A stretch of DNA of 34,552 bases from a virus, in IMG/VR virus record IMGVR_UViG_3300050821_005410, positions 1 through 34,552 of that record, one strand, 5' to 3'. The notes below the pieces were generated by a model that did no database searches, was not told the DNA's origin, and was given only the letters and a program-made list of their open reading frames with translations. This document shows positions 20,111 to 28,140 of the stretch, in pieces. The translations under genes and the position numbers were made by a program. Each line of letters starts with the position of its first letter. Positions within the stretch are counted from its first letter, which is position 1.

Positions 20111-20309
20111 AGCGAAAGAGCGTTACTATAAAATAGAAGTGAACAATGACGGAAAAAATATCATTCTTAATTATGATTGGGGTTCTAATAATTCAAATCG
20201 TGGTGGCAAAAAAAGTATTTTTCTCTGTTCGCAAGAAGAAGTTACAAAAACAATCAGTAAAATGATGAAAAGGCGCAAGAACCGTGGATATGAATTAATT
20301 ACCTTATAA
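20085..20309 (+). CDS. Stand-alone WGR-like domain protein
   Basis: The 74 residues follow the WGR domain from end to end: a RYYKIEV strand, a DGKNIILNYDWG block at the position of the name-giving WGR (here WGS), a Gly-rich turn (NRGGKK), an SQEEV helix start, and the closing RRKNRGYEL. WGR domains bind nucleic acids in PARPs, some polymerases and regulators. A free-standing phage copy is unusual and its role is unknown. The ATG at 20085 lies inside the upstream gene, suggesting coupled translation. It ends two bases from the convergent fibre gene. Confidence 0.62.
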   Translation: MLIYQWLNRAKERYYKIEVNNDGKNIILNYDWGSNNSNRGGKKSIFLCSQEEVTKTISKMMKRRKNRGYELITL

Positions 20310-20311
20310 TG

Positions 20312-21115
20312 CTATGGGATAACTACATATCCTATTAAAATTGTTCCATTGAGATTAGTCGCAGCAGTGTTATTGTAAATAGTCAGCGTACTGCTTCCAC
20401 TACCCGCTGTTGCAGTTAATGTTATATTTTGAGTGGTATTAGTGCCCCCCATAATTGTTAACTGGATACTTGAGCTTGTAGTAATAAAAGTATTAGTCCA
20501 TGTTATGGCATAATTCGCCCCTCCAGCTGCCGTTAGCGCAGATGTAGTAATAACCCCTGCCGTACCGCTTGCTGTTACTGCATTTGCAGCCTCAACACCA
20601 TTTGCTTTTGTAGTTAAATAAATAGTGCCTGTTTGATCGGGAAAGGTTACATTCCTGGTAACATTCGTATTTGACATTATAAAATTAGTAATATGTAATG
20701 CATTAGTACCATTGGTAATAACAACAGGATTAGTAGTATTCGCACTTATAATTTGTAAGGTTCCAGCACCTTTGGGAAGTAGATTAAGATTTATATTAGT
20801 ATCTGATCCTTGTGCGGTAACATTTGGCCCACTTCCTGTCACCTGATTATTTAATGCAATGTAATTAACACTGGATGCAATCGCACTAAATCCCAAAATA
20901 TAATTACCATTAGAATCATTAATAAAAGTGGGGGCTTGCAAAACACCCGTCAAACCAGTCATTGAGGTAATGTTTGTATTAACAGGTGCATTTGCAAATA
21001 AAGAGCTTAATTGGGTAAAGGTTTCTTTGTAAGTTACGCCTGCTTGTACTACAGGAAAAATATCTGTTAAGGCAGGTGTGACAATAGATGGTAAAGCACT
21101 TATTTTAATTCCCAT
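20312..21115 (-). CDS. Tail fibre or adhesin, short paralog
   Basis: The 267-residue protein is Thr/Asn/Gly-rich and predicted to be all-beta. Its first 45 residues (GIKISALP, LTDIFPVVQAG, TYKETFTQLSSLF) match the start of the next gene upstream (21152-22591), so both should attach to the same virion site. The rest has a PDQTGTIYL motif common in phage fibres and a beta-rich C-terminus (GSGSSTLTIYNN), probably the receptor-binding tip. It ends the late cluster and meets the rightward operon tail to tail. Confidence 0.75.
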   Translation of the reverse strand: MGIKISALPSIVTPALTDIFPVVQAGVTYKETFTQLSSLFANAPVNTNITSMTGLTGVLQAPTFINDSNGNYILGFSAIASSVNYIALNNQVTGSGPNVTAQGSDTNINLNLLPKGAGTLQIISANTTNPVVITNGTNALHITNFIMSNTNVTRNVTFPDQTGTIYLTTKANGVEAANAVTASGTAGVITTSALTAAGGANYAITWTNTFITTSSSIQLTIMGGTNTTQNITLTATAGSGSSTLTIYNNTAATNLNGTILIGYVVIP

Positions 21116-21151
21116 AATTTAATCCTTTAATACAAATATTGATAGGCATGA

Positions 21152-22591
21152 TCATTGATAGTATTCCGTTACTTCAATATAACCCGAACCACCCGCACCG
21201 CCAGCAAAACCGTTTGTACCTGCACCACCCGCTGTGCCTGCAGCCCCTACTGCATAAGAATAGGTTGCACTAGGTGATGGAATGATTGCATCAATAAAAC
21301 CACCTGCACCGCCTCCGTTACCGTTAACGCTGTTTGCAATACCTGCTGTGCCACCACCACCACCACCGCCTGAGCCCGTATTAGTAGGAGCTGCGGTTCC
21401 TGCTACCTGTTGTTGACCACCACCACCACCACCACCAAAAGGTGAAGCAGCGCCTGACATACCACCTAAGTCAATAGTACCAGCCGTTAAGAATGTTCCG
21501 CCGCAACCACTACCGCCTGTCAATCCAGTGCCATAAGCGGGTGCTGAAATAGTTGCAGTGCCTCCTGTTCCTCCTCCCGCACCTCCGACTAGACCATTTA
21601 CAGCACCACCACCACCATTAGCAGTAAGTAATGAAGTGCCAAAAGTTGTATTTCCCCCTGCGACCGCTGCGGTCCCTGCGGTAGTTCCTGAACCGGAACC
21701 ACCACCACCGCCGCCTACCATTCTGACGCGTATATACAAGACGTTTGCCGGTGTAGTATAGGTCCCTGTACTAGACGTAAATCGTTGCTGTGTTGGTGCA
21801 GTTAGAAGGGAAGCAAACGTTGCAGAATTCCAGTTAGTGCCATCGGATTTTAAAACGTTACCAGAAGTTCCTGCGGTTGCTGGGTAAGTTGCAGTAGACC
21901 AAATAGGTGCCGTACTTGCACCAGAGCGTAAAATCTGCCCTTCTGTTGCGGTTCCTGAAAGTATTGCCATTGCTGACGCAGTACTGTAAACAATACCGCC
22001 ATTACTGGCTGTTAAGTTTGCATTAGAACCTCCGCGCGCTAAAGATAATTGGCCTGACCATCCTGCAGTAATGGAAGTTGCTTGTACAAGAGCTGTTGCA
22101 GGCGTTCCACCTAATGTGAGAGTGACATTCGTATCACTGACTTGCGTAAGAGCTGCCGGTGTTGGCAATTGACTTGTTGTTGCAACGGTTCCGCTTGTCG
22201 GCATTGTAATATTTGTAGTACCGGTATAAGTTTGGGTTACTGCGAAGTTACCTAACGTAGTAAAGGCATTCGCAAAGTTTAAATTACCTGAAAAAGTAGC
22301 AGTATTTGCACCATTATTAATGCCTGTTCCACCACGTGCAGGCGATAATTGACCTGCCCATCCTAATGTCATTGATGTTGAATTAAGTAAGGCTGTTGTT
22401 GGAGACCCTCCTAATACCATCGTTACATTAGTATCATTTACATTTGAAAGTGCTTGGCCATTTGCTTGAAATAAAGACAATAATTGCGAATTAGATTCTT
22501 TGTAGGTAGTTACACCTTGATCTACAGGAAAAACATCGGTTAGTTGTGCTGATGGAGCTGCTGGTAAATTACTTATCTTAATCCCTGCCAA
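21152..22591 (-). CDS. Tail fibre with glycine-rich receptor-binding domain
   Basis: This 479-residue protein starts with TTG at 22591; AGGAG lies nine bases upstream and the N-terminus then matches the ATG-started paralog at 21115. After the anchor come two copies of a 45-residue repeat (DTNVT-x-x-LGG-x-PxTAL ... GW-x-GQLS-x-ARGG) at about 52-100 and 153-195. A transition (SSTGTYTTP) leads to a C-terminal 190 residues with many poly-Gly runs (VRMVGGGGGGSGSG and others) closing with a conserved GSGYIEVTEYYQ. Such poly-Gly layered domains form the tips of some phage adhesins. It is a likely host-range determinant. Confidence 0.8.
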   Translation of the reverse strand: MAGIKISNLPAAPSAQLTDVFPVDQGVTTYKESNSQLLSLFQANGQALSNVNDTNVTMVLGGSPTTALLNSTSMTLGWAGQLSPARGGTGINNGANTATFSGNLNFANAFTTLGNFAVTQTYTGTTNITMPTSGTVATTSQLPTPAALTQVSDTNVTLTLGGTPATALVQATSITAGWSGQLSLARGGSNANLTASNGGIVYSTASAMAILSGTATEGQILRSGASTAPIWSTATYPATAGTSGNVLKSDGTNWNSATFASLLTAPTQQRFTSSTGTYTTPANVLYIRVRMVGGGGGGSGSGTTAGTAAVAGGNTTFGTSLLTANGGGGAVNGLVGGAGGGTGGTATISAPAYGTGLTGGSGCGGTFLTAGTIDLGGMSGAASPFGGGGGGGQQQVAGTAAPTNTGSGGGGGGGTAGIANSVNGNGGGAGGFIDAIIPSPSATYSYAVGAAGTAGGAGTNGFAGGAGGSGYIEVTEYYQ

Positions 22592-22597
22592 TTTAAT

Positions 22598-22738
22598 TTA
22601 CTCCTGTACTAAAATGCGCTTGGATGTTTCTGTTAAAATATCAAAATTATTTTGGGTCATAAGAAAAAATTCTTCAGGAGGATACCCACCGCCTCCATAA
22701 AAAATAATCATTATCAAACCACCATAAGCGCCTTGCAT
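22598..22738 (-). CDS. Small protein before fibre gene, 46 aa
   Basis: The ATG at 22738 opens 46 codons ending ten bases before the TTG start of the fibre gene. The sequence has a hydrophobic, Gly-rich first half (GGLIMIIFYGGGGYPPEEFFLM) and a polar second half. It may be a coupled leader peptide or small fibre accessory. No family is recognised. Confidence 0.5.
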   Translation of the reverse strand: MQGAYGGLIMIIFYGGGGYPPEEFFLMTQNNFDILTETSKRILVQE

Positions 22739-22792
22739 AAAATAGTCCTTTATAATAGTCGGCCATCCTATAAAGAATGGCCGATAATAGTA

Positions 22793-24373
22793 TTATACAG
22801 TTGCAGTAAGTAATTGATAAACCAATGTAAAAGTCACGTTGGTACCAGTACCAGCAGTATAAGCACCTGTCGCATTACTAAAGTAAATACCAAGTCCAGA
22901 TAGTGCAGTTTGAGCACCTGTTGCAATCGGGAATAAGTTACGTACTTGGCTAGTGGCCGCTGTAATGTCACCTGCAACTAACCCTGCAGCTGTAGCTATA
23001 GTTCCCGCACCATGTGCACCGTTCGTACCACCGGAACTATATTGAATAATTGGAGCTGTTCCCGTTGCATAAGGCGTATTACCTGTACTTGCCGTGTAAA
23101 CAGTGGCTTGCAAAATCAAAATCATTTGTGACGCCAAAGGATTGGCTACCAATGTTTGCGGTGTAGCATAAGCATTTGCCATTTGCGAAGGAGTTAAAGT
23201 CACGCTCACTTGATAAAGTTTACCAAGTTGTGTAATAGCCCCTGATACAGAAGCACCCGTAATGGCAGAATCAACAACCGCTCCAGAAGTACCAGATGCC
23301 TGCACCAAGTTACCACTAACTAAAGCCGCACCAGCAGCAAGAACGTTACCAGTAGCAGCACTAACATCAGGAAACGTTAATACTTGAGCTTGGGCTTGCG
23401 CTGTTTGGTTGCTTAAAGTAGTTCCAAAGTTACCAGTAGCATTATTAGCACCTTGAAGAGCAATAAAGCCTTTATTAGCAGTGGTTGAAAATGCTTTGAA
23501 TAGCCCTACAAATCCACCAGCAGCAAGACCACTTGATACCGCGCCCGCATCAACTTGTAATGCACCCGCTGTAATATGCTGAGTTCCTGCATTAGCAGAA
23601 AGTATAAAATTAGCGGTTGCTGCTCCTGAGTCAGGAATAGAAACAACCTGTGATTGTCCCACTGAAGAAGCATTGCTAATGGTAGTATTAAAGTTACCAC
23701 CAGAGTTTGTTACAGCAGCGAGTAATAATTCACCGGATGTTGCAGCACTGGGGAATGAACCCACGGTACCTGCAGCACCGGAAGATCCTGCTACCAAATT
23801 CCCTGAAGTAGCTACGATGTTACCTGTTGCAGCGGTTAAACCAAATCCAAGCGTACTGGTTGTTGATTGGGCTTTTAAATTACCTGATGTATCAGAAAAC
23901 ACAGCTAATGCATTAGCAGTTGATGCCGGGCCTGAAAAAGTTACAGTACCAGCAGTTGGGTTTGAATCAAATACAATCGCATCCACACCAATATTACTTG
24001 GTAAGGGTTCAACCAGAGCAAAAATATTTCCTGCATTAACAGAGCCTGCGCCTACTGAAACATAAAGACCCGCTTTGAATTGCTCTATATTTTGTAAATC
24101 AGCGGCACGTTGTAGTACAACAGTACTTCCTATGCTAAGCACTATATAAATACCTTGTTGTAAGGTAGATGTTTGCGTTTGAAGCAATATTCTGTCACCA
24201 ACTGCAGCCACTACGCTATCGACTGTCAAAGAGGAAGCACTGATAGTCAATGTTGCGCCAACACCGTTGTTATTAGGACCATTAAAATAAGTACCTGACA
24301 CATTCGATGTAGAGACTAATCTAACGGGTGTTAACCAGGGTGATAAAACGGTTTGTGATAAACTTGTAGACAT
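22793..24373 (-). CDS. Tail fibre/adhesin-like protein with repeats
   Basis: This 526-residue, Ala/Thr/Ser/Gly-rich protein has an N-terminal domain (about 15-135) found in many phage fibres: GTYFNGPNNNGVGATL, VAAVGDRILLQTQTST, QQGIYIVLSIGS. A repeated module follows (about 198-262 and 277-350) with GGNFNTTISN...PDSGAATANFIL and GNFGTTLSN...PDVSAATGNVL. The C-terminal 130 residues are a distinct beta-rich region ending TFTLVYQLLTATV. It should be a trimeric virion appendage. An AAGGAT site precedes the ATG. Confidence 0.72.
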   Translation of the reverse strand: MSTSLSQTVLSPWLTPVRLVSTSNVSGTYFNGPNNNGVGATLTISASSLTVDSVVAAVGDRILLQTQTSTLQQGIYIVLSIGSTVVLQRAADLQNIEQFKAGLYVSVGAGSVNAGNIFALVEPLPSNIGVDAIVFDSNPTAGTVTFSGPASTANALAVFSDTSGNLKAQSTTSTLGFGLTAATGNIVATSGNLVAGSSGAAGTVGSFPSAATSGELLLAAVTNSGGNFNTTISNASSVGQSQVVSIPDSGAATANFILSANAGTQHITAGALQVDAGAVSSGLAAGGFVGLFKAFSTTANKGFIALQGANNATGNFGTTLSNQTAQAQAQVLTFPDVSAATGNVLAAGAALVSGNLVQASGTSGAVVDSAITGASVSGAITQLGKLYQVSVTLTPSQMANAYATPQTLVANPLASQMILILQATVYTASTGNTPYATGTAPIIQYSSGGTNGAHGAGTIATAAGLVAGDITAATSQVRNLFPIATGAQTALSGLGIYFSNATGAYTAGTGTNVTFTLVYQLLTATV

Positions 24374-24412
24374 GTTGATATCCTTATCAATTGATTAATA
24401 ATTTACTTCTAG

Positions 24413-24715
24413 CTAGCTTCCCCATACGATACTAGTTGCAGTGGTTGAGGCACTATTTACCATGATGGAAAATATTGGATGCCAAACACCCGCAGCTAAT
24501 CCTATTAGAGTCTGATTCGTACCGTCCCACTTCATATAAGAGACGTTACCTGTTACGCCAACATAAATCCAGCGTGCGAATTCTACTGTTCCATTAGGTC
24601 CGTATAAGGTATCTAATGTGACACTTCCTGTGCGTGCGACACCTGCCATAACGCGTGTAGGGCCTGTGTAAGCATTGGGATCTAAAGCTGGAACATTAAC
24701 CAGTTGTACTGCCAT
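24413..24715 (-). CDS. Small spike-base-like virion protein
   Basis: The 100 residues form a beta-sandwich-like pattern: ARWIYVGVTGNVSYMKWDG, a glycine turn, AAGVWHPIFSIMVNS and a closing TTATSIVWG. This resembles small phage spike-base or decoration proteins (Rcc01079-type), where the order is strand, -YVG-TG-V-, -DG-, -AG---P. It lies between two fibre genes. The family link is by motif memory and needs checking. Confidence 0.55.
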   Translation of the reverse strand: MAVQLVNVPALDPNAYTGPTRVMAGVARTGSVTLDTLYGPNGTVEFARWIYVGVTGNVSYMKWDGTNQTLIGLAAGVWHPIFSIMVNSASTTATSIVWGS

Positions 24716-24733
24716 TGTTGAAACTCCTTCTAA

Positions 24734-26326
24734 TTACAACTTAATAAACACATTAAAGAAACTGGTAGGCTGCATATTGTTTACAGCAACACCGCCTCCA
24801 GGATTTGCCAATATTCCAGAGCCTAAATTATTATTATTCAGGAAAGTACTTCCAGAACCACCGGATGCAACACTGATTAATCCTAGGTTATTTAATATAG
24901 GATTAGGTAAATTACTTGTTGTAAGTGTATTGGTTTCCGAGGTACTTACATTTTGCCCTAATGCACGGGATGTTAAACTAGCACCAGCTCCTGCTCCTGC
25001 TAATGCACGACCCAATGAAAGAGGTAAGGTTAATGTTTTATTAGCAATAAAATCTGCTATAGCACTTGCACCACGTCCAGTGGATACAGGTGCCCATGTA
25101 TTTAATACACCATCCCATATTGTTTTATATAACTGGAAAGTATCTTTATTGGCCCTATTGGTTGCACCGGAGTTTACATTACCAATAGAGCCATCATTCA
25201 TAGCAACCCATCCATTAGGGGCCGATGATGAAAGACTAGTTCTTATATCACCAGTTCTAGGTGTTGAGTTAATTGAATTAATCTGATCGTAATCATCAAA
25301 TTCCTTATTGGGATTAATAGCACCTAAATACAAAGCAGGTTTTGTAAATAAAATATCACAGGCAGTACTCAATGGCATTTGCAGTTGAATATAAAGCGCA
25401 TCATCATCCGTTTGTGAATTAAGTGTACCTATGGATTTGCCACTAACATCCGGTACTGTAAATTCTAAAGGAAAAGATGTCCAAGTGGTGGTTAATGATA
25501 AAGTGCCTATAGAATTAAAAACCTCAGCACTTGCAGCTGTTCCTGAACCAAAATATTGCAACACATAGGCCGTTAAAGTTACCGGTGTTGCAGTAACTGC
25601 TGCCCATATCTTAAAGGTCATTATCTGATTAGATAAATTTTTAACTTTTTGAGTTATTGGAAATTGAAATGCTTTATAGGTTTCTCCAGCTACGCTGGTT
25701 GTGCATTGATAACGCAAATAATCAACAGGTGTCACATCAGGCGTTAATGGAGAAGAGGCTAATGCAAACAAGGGAAAGGTTATGCTGTCTGTGTTAACTG
25801 TAGTGTTTTTAACAAATCGTATATCAGGACCCACAACACCTTGCGCTGCAACAACAGGATTAATTAAGGCTGGAGTAAAACCTTTGTGATTAGATGGTGC
25901 AATGACTAAATTTGTAATATTGGTTGTAGTTGTATCAGGTATATGATCTATAAATTGATTATTAGCTATGTAATTTTTAAGACTCACATACGTTGTAGTA
26001 TTACCACCACCACCTGTGCCCCCTGGTAAATAATTTTCTACTTCCCATAAAAGTCCACCTTGGGCATTATAAGCCTGCAAGAAGTAACCATTATCAGGGC
26101 TAGTACTATCTACTGTAAAATAAATTGCACCCGGAGCCACTCCATTTAGATCAAAAACTAAAGGGTTTGGCCATGCCTCAGTACCCGCTGCATCTAAAAA
26201 GACAGGCTTATCCAAATTATTATTTAAGGAATCTTTAAATACAACATAGCCACCACCCGCAGCAGTACCATTTAAGTCTACTAATGCCCAGATGGGTTGA
26301 TCGCCTAAGACATAGGTTATTGCCAT
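24734..26326 (-). CDS. Tail fibre with C-terminal tail-collar domain
   Basis: The 530-residue protein has three parts. The N-terminus (about 1-95) is a beta-rich virion-binding domain (VLGDQPIWALVDLNGTAAGGGYVVF). The centre (about 100-340) looks like a carbohydrate-binding or jelly-roll region. The C-terminus (about 370-530) is a phage tail-collar domain: APNGWVAMNDGSIGN, a DTFQLYKTIWD helix, LTLPLSLGRALAGAGAG, ETNTLTTSNLP and a final NNMQPTSFFNVFIKL. It is probably the main fibre, linked to the podovirus tail hub. AAGGAA precedes the ATG. Confidence 0.85.
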   Translation of the reverse strand: MAITYVLGDQPIWALVDLNGTAAGGGYVVFKDSLNNNLDKPVFLDAAGTEAWPNPLVFDLNGVAPGAIYFTVDSTSPDNGYFLQAYNAQGGLLWEVENYLPGGTGGGGNTTTYVSLKNYIANNQFIDHIPDTTTTNITNLVIAPSNHKGFTPALINPVVAAQGVVGPDIRFVKNTTVNTDSITFPLFALASSPLTPDVTPVDYLRYQCTTSVAGETYKAFQFPITQKVKNLSNQIMTFKIWAAVTATPVTLTAYVLQYFGSGTAASAEVFNSIGTLSLTTTWTSFPLEFTVPDVSGKSIGTLNSQTDDDALYIQLQMPLSTACDILFTKPALYLGAINPNKEFDDYDQINSINSTPRTGDIRTSLSSSAPNGWVAMNDGSIGNVNSGATNRANKDTFQLYKTIWDGVLNTWAPVSTGRGASAIADFIANKTLTLPLSLGRALAGAGAGASLTSRALGQNVSTSETNTLTTSNLPNPILNNLGLISVASGGSGSTFLNNNNLGSGILANPGGGVAVNNMQPTSFFNVFIKL

Positions 26327-26390
26327 GCTTCACATTCCTTGTGATATTTTCATTATTTTACAGTATTTCTAATTAATTTAACATTAGTGC

Positions 26391-26420
26391 TTGTTTTTTA
26401 TCCAAAGTATCTATTATAAT
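26391..26420 (+). promoter_or_regulatory. Promoter for the antisense membrane peptide
   Basis: TTGTTT (26391-26396) and a perfect TATAAT (26415-26420) are spaced by 18 bases, followed by AGAGG and the ATG at 26444. It lies on the plus strand in a 206-base gap of the minus-strand structural cluster. Confidence 0.55.
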
Positions 26421-26443
26421 AATAATTTTAAGAGGTAATTAAA

Positions 26444-26518
26444 ATGCTTTCCATTATATTTTCTATTATATTAGTCGCTATTTGTTTTAAAATAATATTT
26501 TTTATTGATAATCTATAA
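26444..26518 (+). CDS. 24-aa transmembrane micropeptide
   Basis: A complete small expression unit lies antisense to the structural genes: promoter at 26391-26420, AGAGG nine to ten bases before the ATG, then 24 codons encoding almost nothing but hydrophobic residues (LSIIFSIILVAICFK and IIFFIDNL), enough for one membrane span. The ribosome-site context (AAGAGGTAATTAAAATG) nearly equals that of the early Sak4-like gene. It could be a moron acting in superinfection exclusion, toxicity or lysis. AT-rich DNA readily yields hydrophobic frames, so confidence is moderate. Confidence 0.5.
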   Translation: MLSIIFSIILVAICFKIIFFIDNL

Positions 26519-26532
26519 AAAATTAATTTATA

Positions 26533-28140
26533 TTAAAACAAATGTGATAATGCATTCATTGTTGCCCCAGTAGTTGCGCCTGCACCAACAATACCGGCTC
26601 CAATTTTAAGATTTTTTTTATTTTTTATTTTTTTAGTTAATGCGTTAATGCTTTCTTCAATTTCAGGAGTAAAATAACTACCAAACCCTGTGCTTTTTAT
26701 TTCTTCTAATTTTTTTAATAGGGCTTCTGGACTTAATTTATTTCCGCCAATTGCATCAAATAAAATCCTTCTTTTGGCTGTTTCTGGTAAGTCTTGCATG
26801 ATTTTATTTATATGGCCTATTTCTTCTATACCATTTTTATTAATTTTATTTGTAGGTGTATTGAATGCAGCATGTAAATCTTTAATATCTGTTTTTCCTC
26901 CGCGTGTAATATCTAAAATCTTATTATTTTCTAAGTAAGGCACTACATTTTCATTAAATAATTCTGATGCCTTTTTGTATTTATCACCAATTGTGTTATT
27001 AGATGTTTTATCAAATCTTTCTAAAAAATTTGTAATATCTGATTGTAATTGTTTTTGAGCTGATTTTATTTTAGATATCTGATGAATATCATCTTGCGTT
27101 TTAGAAGGATTTGATTCAAGTTTTCTTCCTAAGCTTCCTAATTCAGATTGTAATTTATGCGCATTATTAAATGTAGGGTTAGATTTAAATATATGATATA
27201 AATCTCCGACATTTAAATCTTTTATTTTATTTAATGTAGGTAAAGATTCATCGGGTTGATTTAATATAAATTGGTTATTTTTATATATTTTTTGATTGCC
27301 AGCTTTATCTAAAGCATAATCATAATATATTTTGGATTCTGCATTTCTATTTTCATAAGCATTTCTAATATCTTTAACTAAAGCCTTTGAATTTTCAGTA
27401 ACATTATTAGTTCCACCGCTTAAGTAATTTTCTAAATCTTTTGCTTGTTTTTCAGGTTGTATTTTTGCTAAGTTTTTTTGTAAAAATTGATTTTCAGTTA
27501 AAGAATTTTTAATTCCATTATATCCCTTACTAGCTGCTTCACCTAATAATCCACCAGTTGCACCTAAGGCCATTCCAGCTAAAGGATTTTCTGGAGTATA
27601 AGTACCTCCTAATATTGAATTTCCAGCGGTTCTTGTTGCGCCTGGTGATTTTGAAAATATATTAGTAGCATGTTTAATACCCTGGGCTATTATAGGAATT
27701 TTCATTGCAGATTGTACAGCTGGTTCTAAAGATGATAATTTACCTAATCCTTTTATAAGTCCAGGGCCTGCAAAAAATGATGCTAATTCGCCTGTACTTG
27801 TGCTTGCACCGTGAGGAATAACATCAATCATATTGGCTTTAGGAAGATTTCCTCCTAAAGAATTAATACCACTTACGCCTAAATTGGTTAATCCAGGAAC
27901 AATATTTGCCAATCCTTGTATAAATCCTCCCCCTAGATGTGCCGCAGAACGAAAAAGGTCTTCCATCGGAGCGAGAAAATGTTTTTCTATTGGTTGATTG
28001 ATATATTTTTCTGCATAATTCGCTGTTTTACTTAACAATCCAGGTTTAGGAAATTTTTTTGCAATAATTGATTTAATTTCATCGTGAGACAAATTTTCAG
28101 GAAATTCAGCTATTTTTCCATTTGGAAGCTCAATATTCAT
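26533..28140 (-). CDS. Putative ejection (internal virion) protein, P22 gp16/gp20 position
   Basis: The 535-residue protein begins with ELPNGKIAEFPENLSHDEIKSIIAKKF, a short motif at the start of several phage internal proteins. Gly/Ala-rich hydrophobic stretches follow (GGGFIQGLANIVPGL, AGMALGATGGLLGEA), then long charged helices from about 220 to 500 and a hydrophobic Gly/Ala tail. Amphipathic and helical make-up, with third place after the gp10-like gene, fits a P22-type ejection protein that leaves the capsid with the DNA and lines a channel across the envelope. Sequence families here are divergent. Confidence 0.65.
   Translation of the reverse strand: MNIELPNGKIAEFPENLSHDEIKSIIAKKFPKPGLLSKTANYAEKYINQPIEKHFLAPMEDLFRSAAHLGGGFIQGLANIVPGLTNLGVSGINSLGGNLPKANMIDVIPHGASTSTGELASFFAGPGLIKGLGKLSSLEPAVQSAMKIPIIAQGIKHATNIFSKSPGATRTAGNSILGGTYTPENPLAGMALGATGGLLGEAASKGYNGIKNSLTENQFLQKNLAKIQPEKQAKDLENYLSGGTNNVTENSKALVKDIRNAYENRNAESKIYYDYALDKAGNQKIYKNNQFILNQPDESLPTLNKIKDLNVGDLYHIFKSNPTFNNAHKLQSELGSLGRKLESNPSKTQDDIHQISKIKSAQKQLQSDITNFLERFDKTSNNTIGDKYKKASELFNENVVPYLENNKILDITRGGKTDIKDLHAAFNTPTNKINKNGIEEIGHINKIMQDLPETAKRRILFDAIGGNKLSPEALLKKLEEIKSTGFGSYFTPEIEESINALTKKIKNKKNLKIGAGIVGAGATTGATMNALSHLF

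Noticed and set aside
21350-21720. Glycine-codon tandem repeats as a CRISPR-like or DGR target
   Set aside because: The repeats are codon runs for a poly-Gly adhesin tip with irregular spacing. There is no reverse transcriptase gene, template repeat or cas gene.
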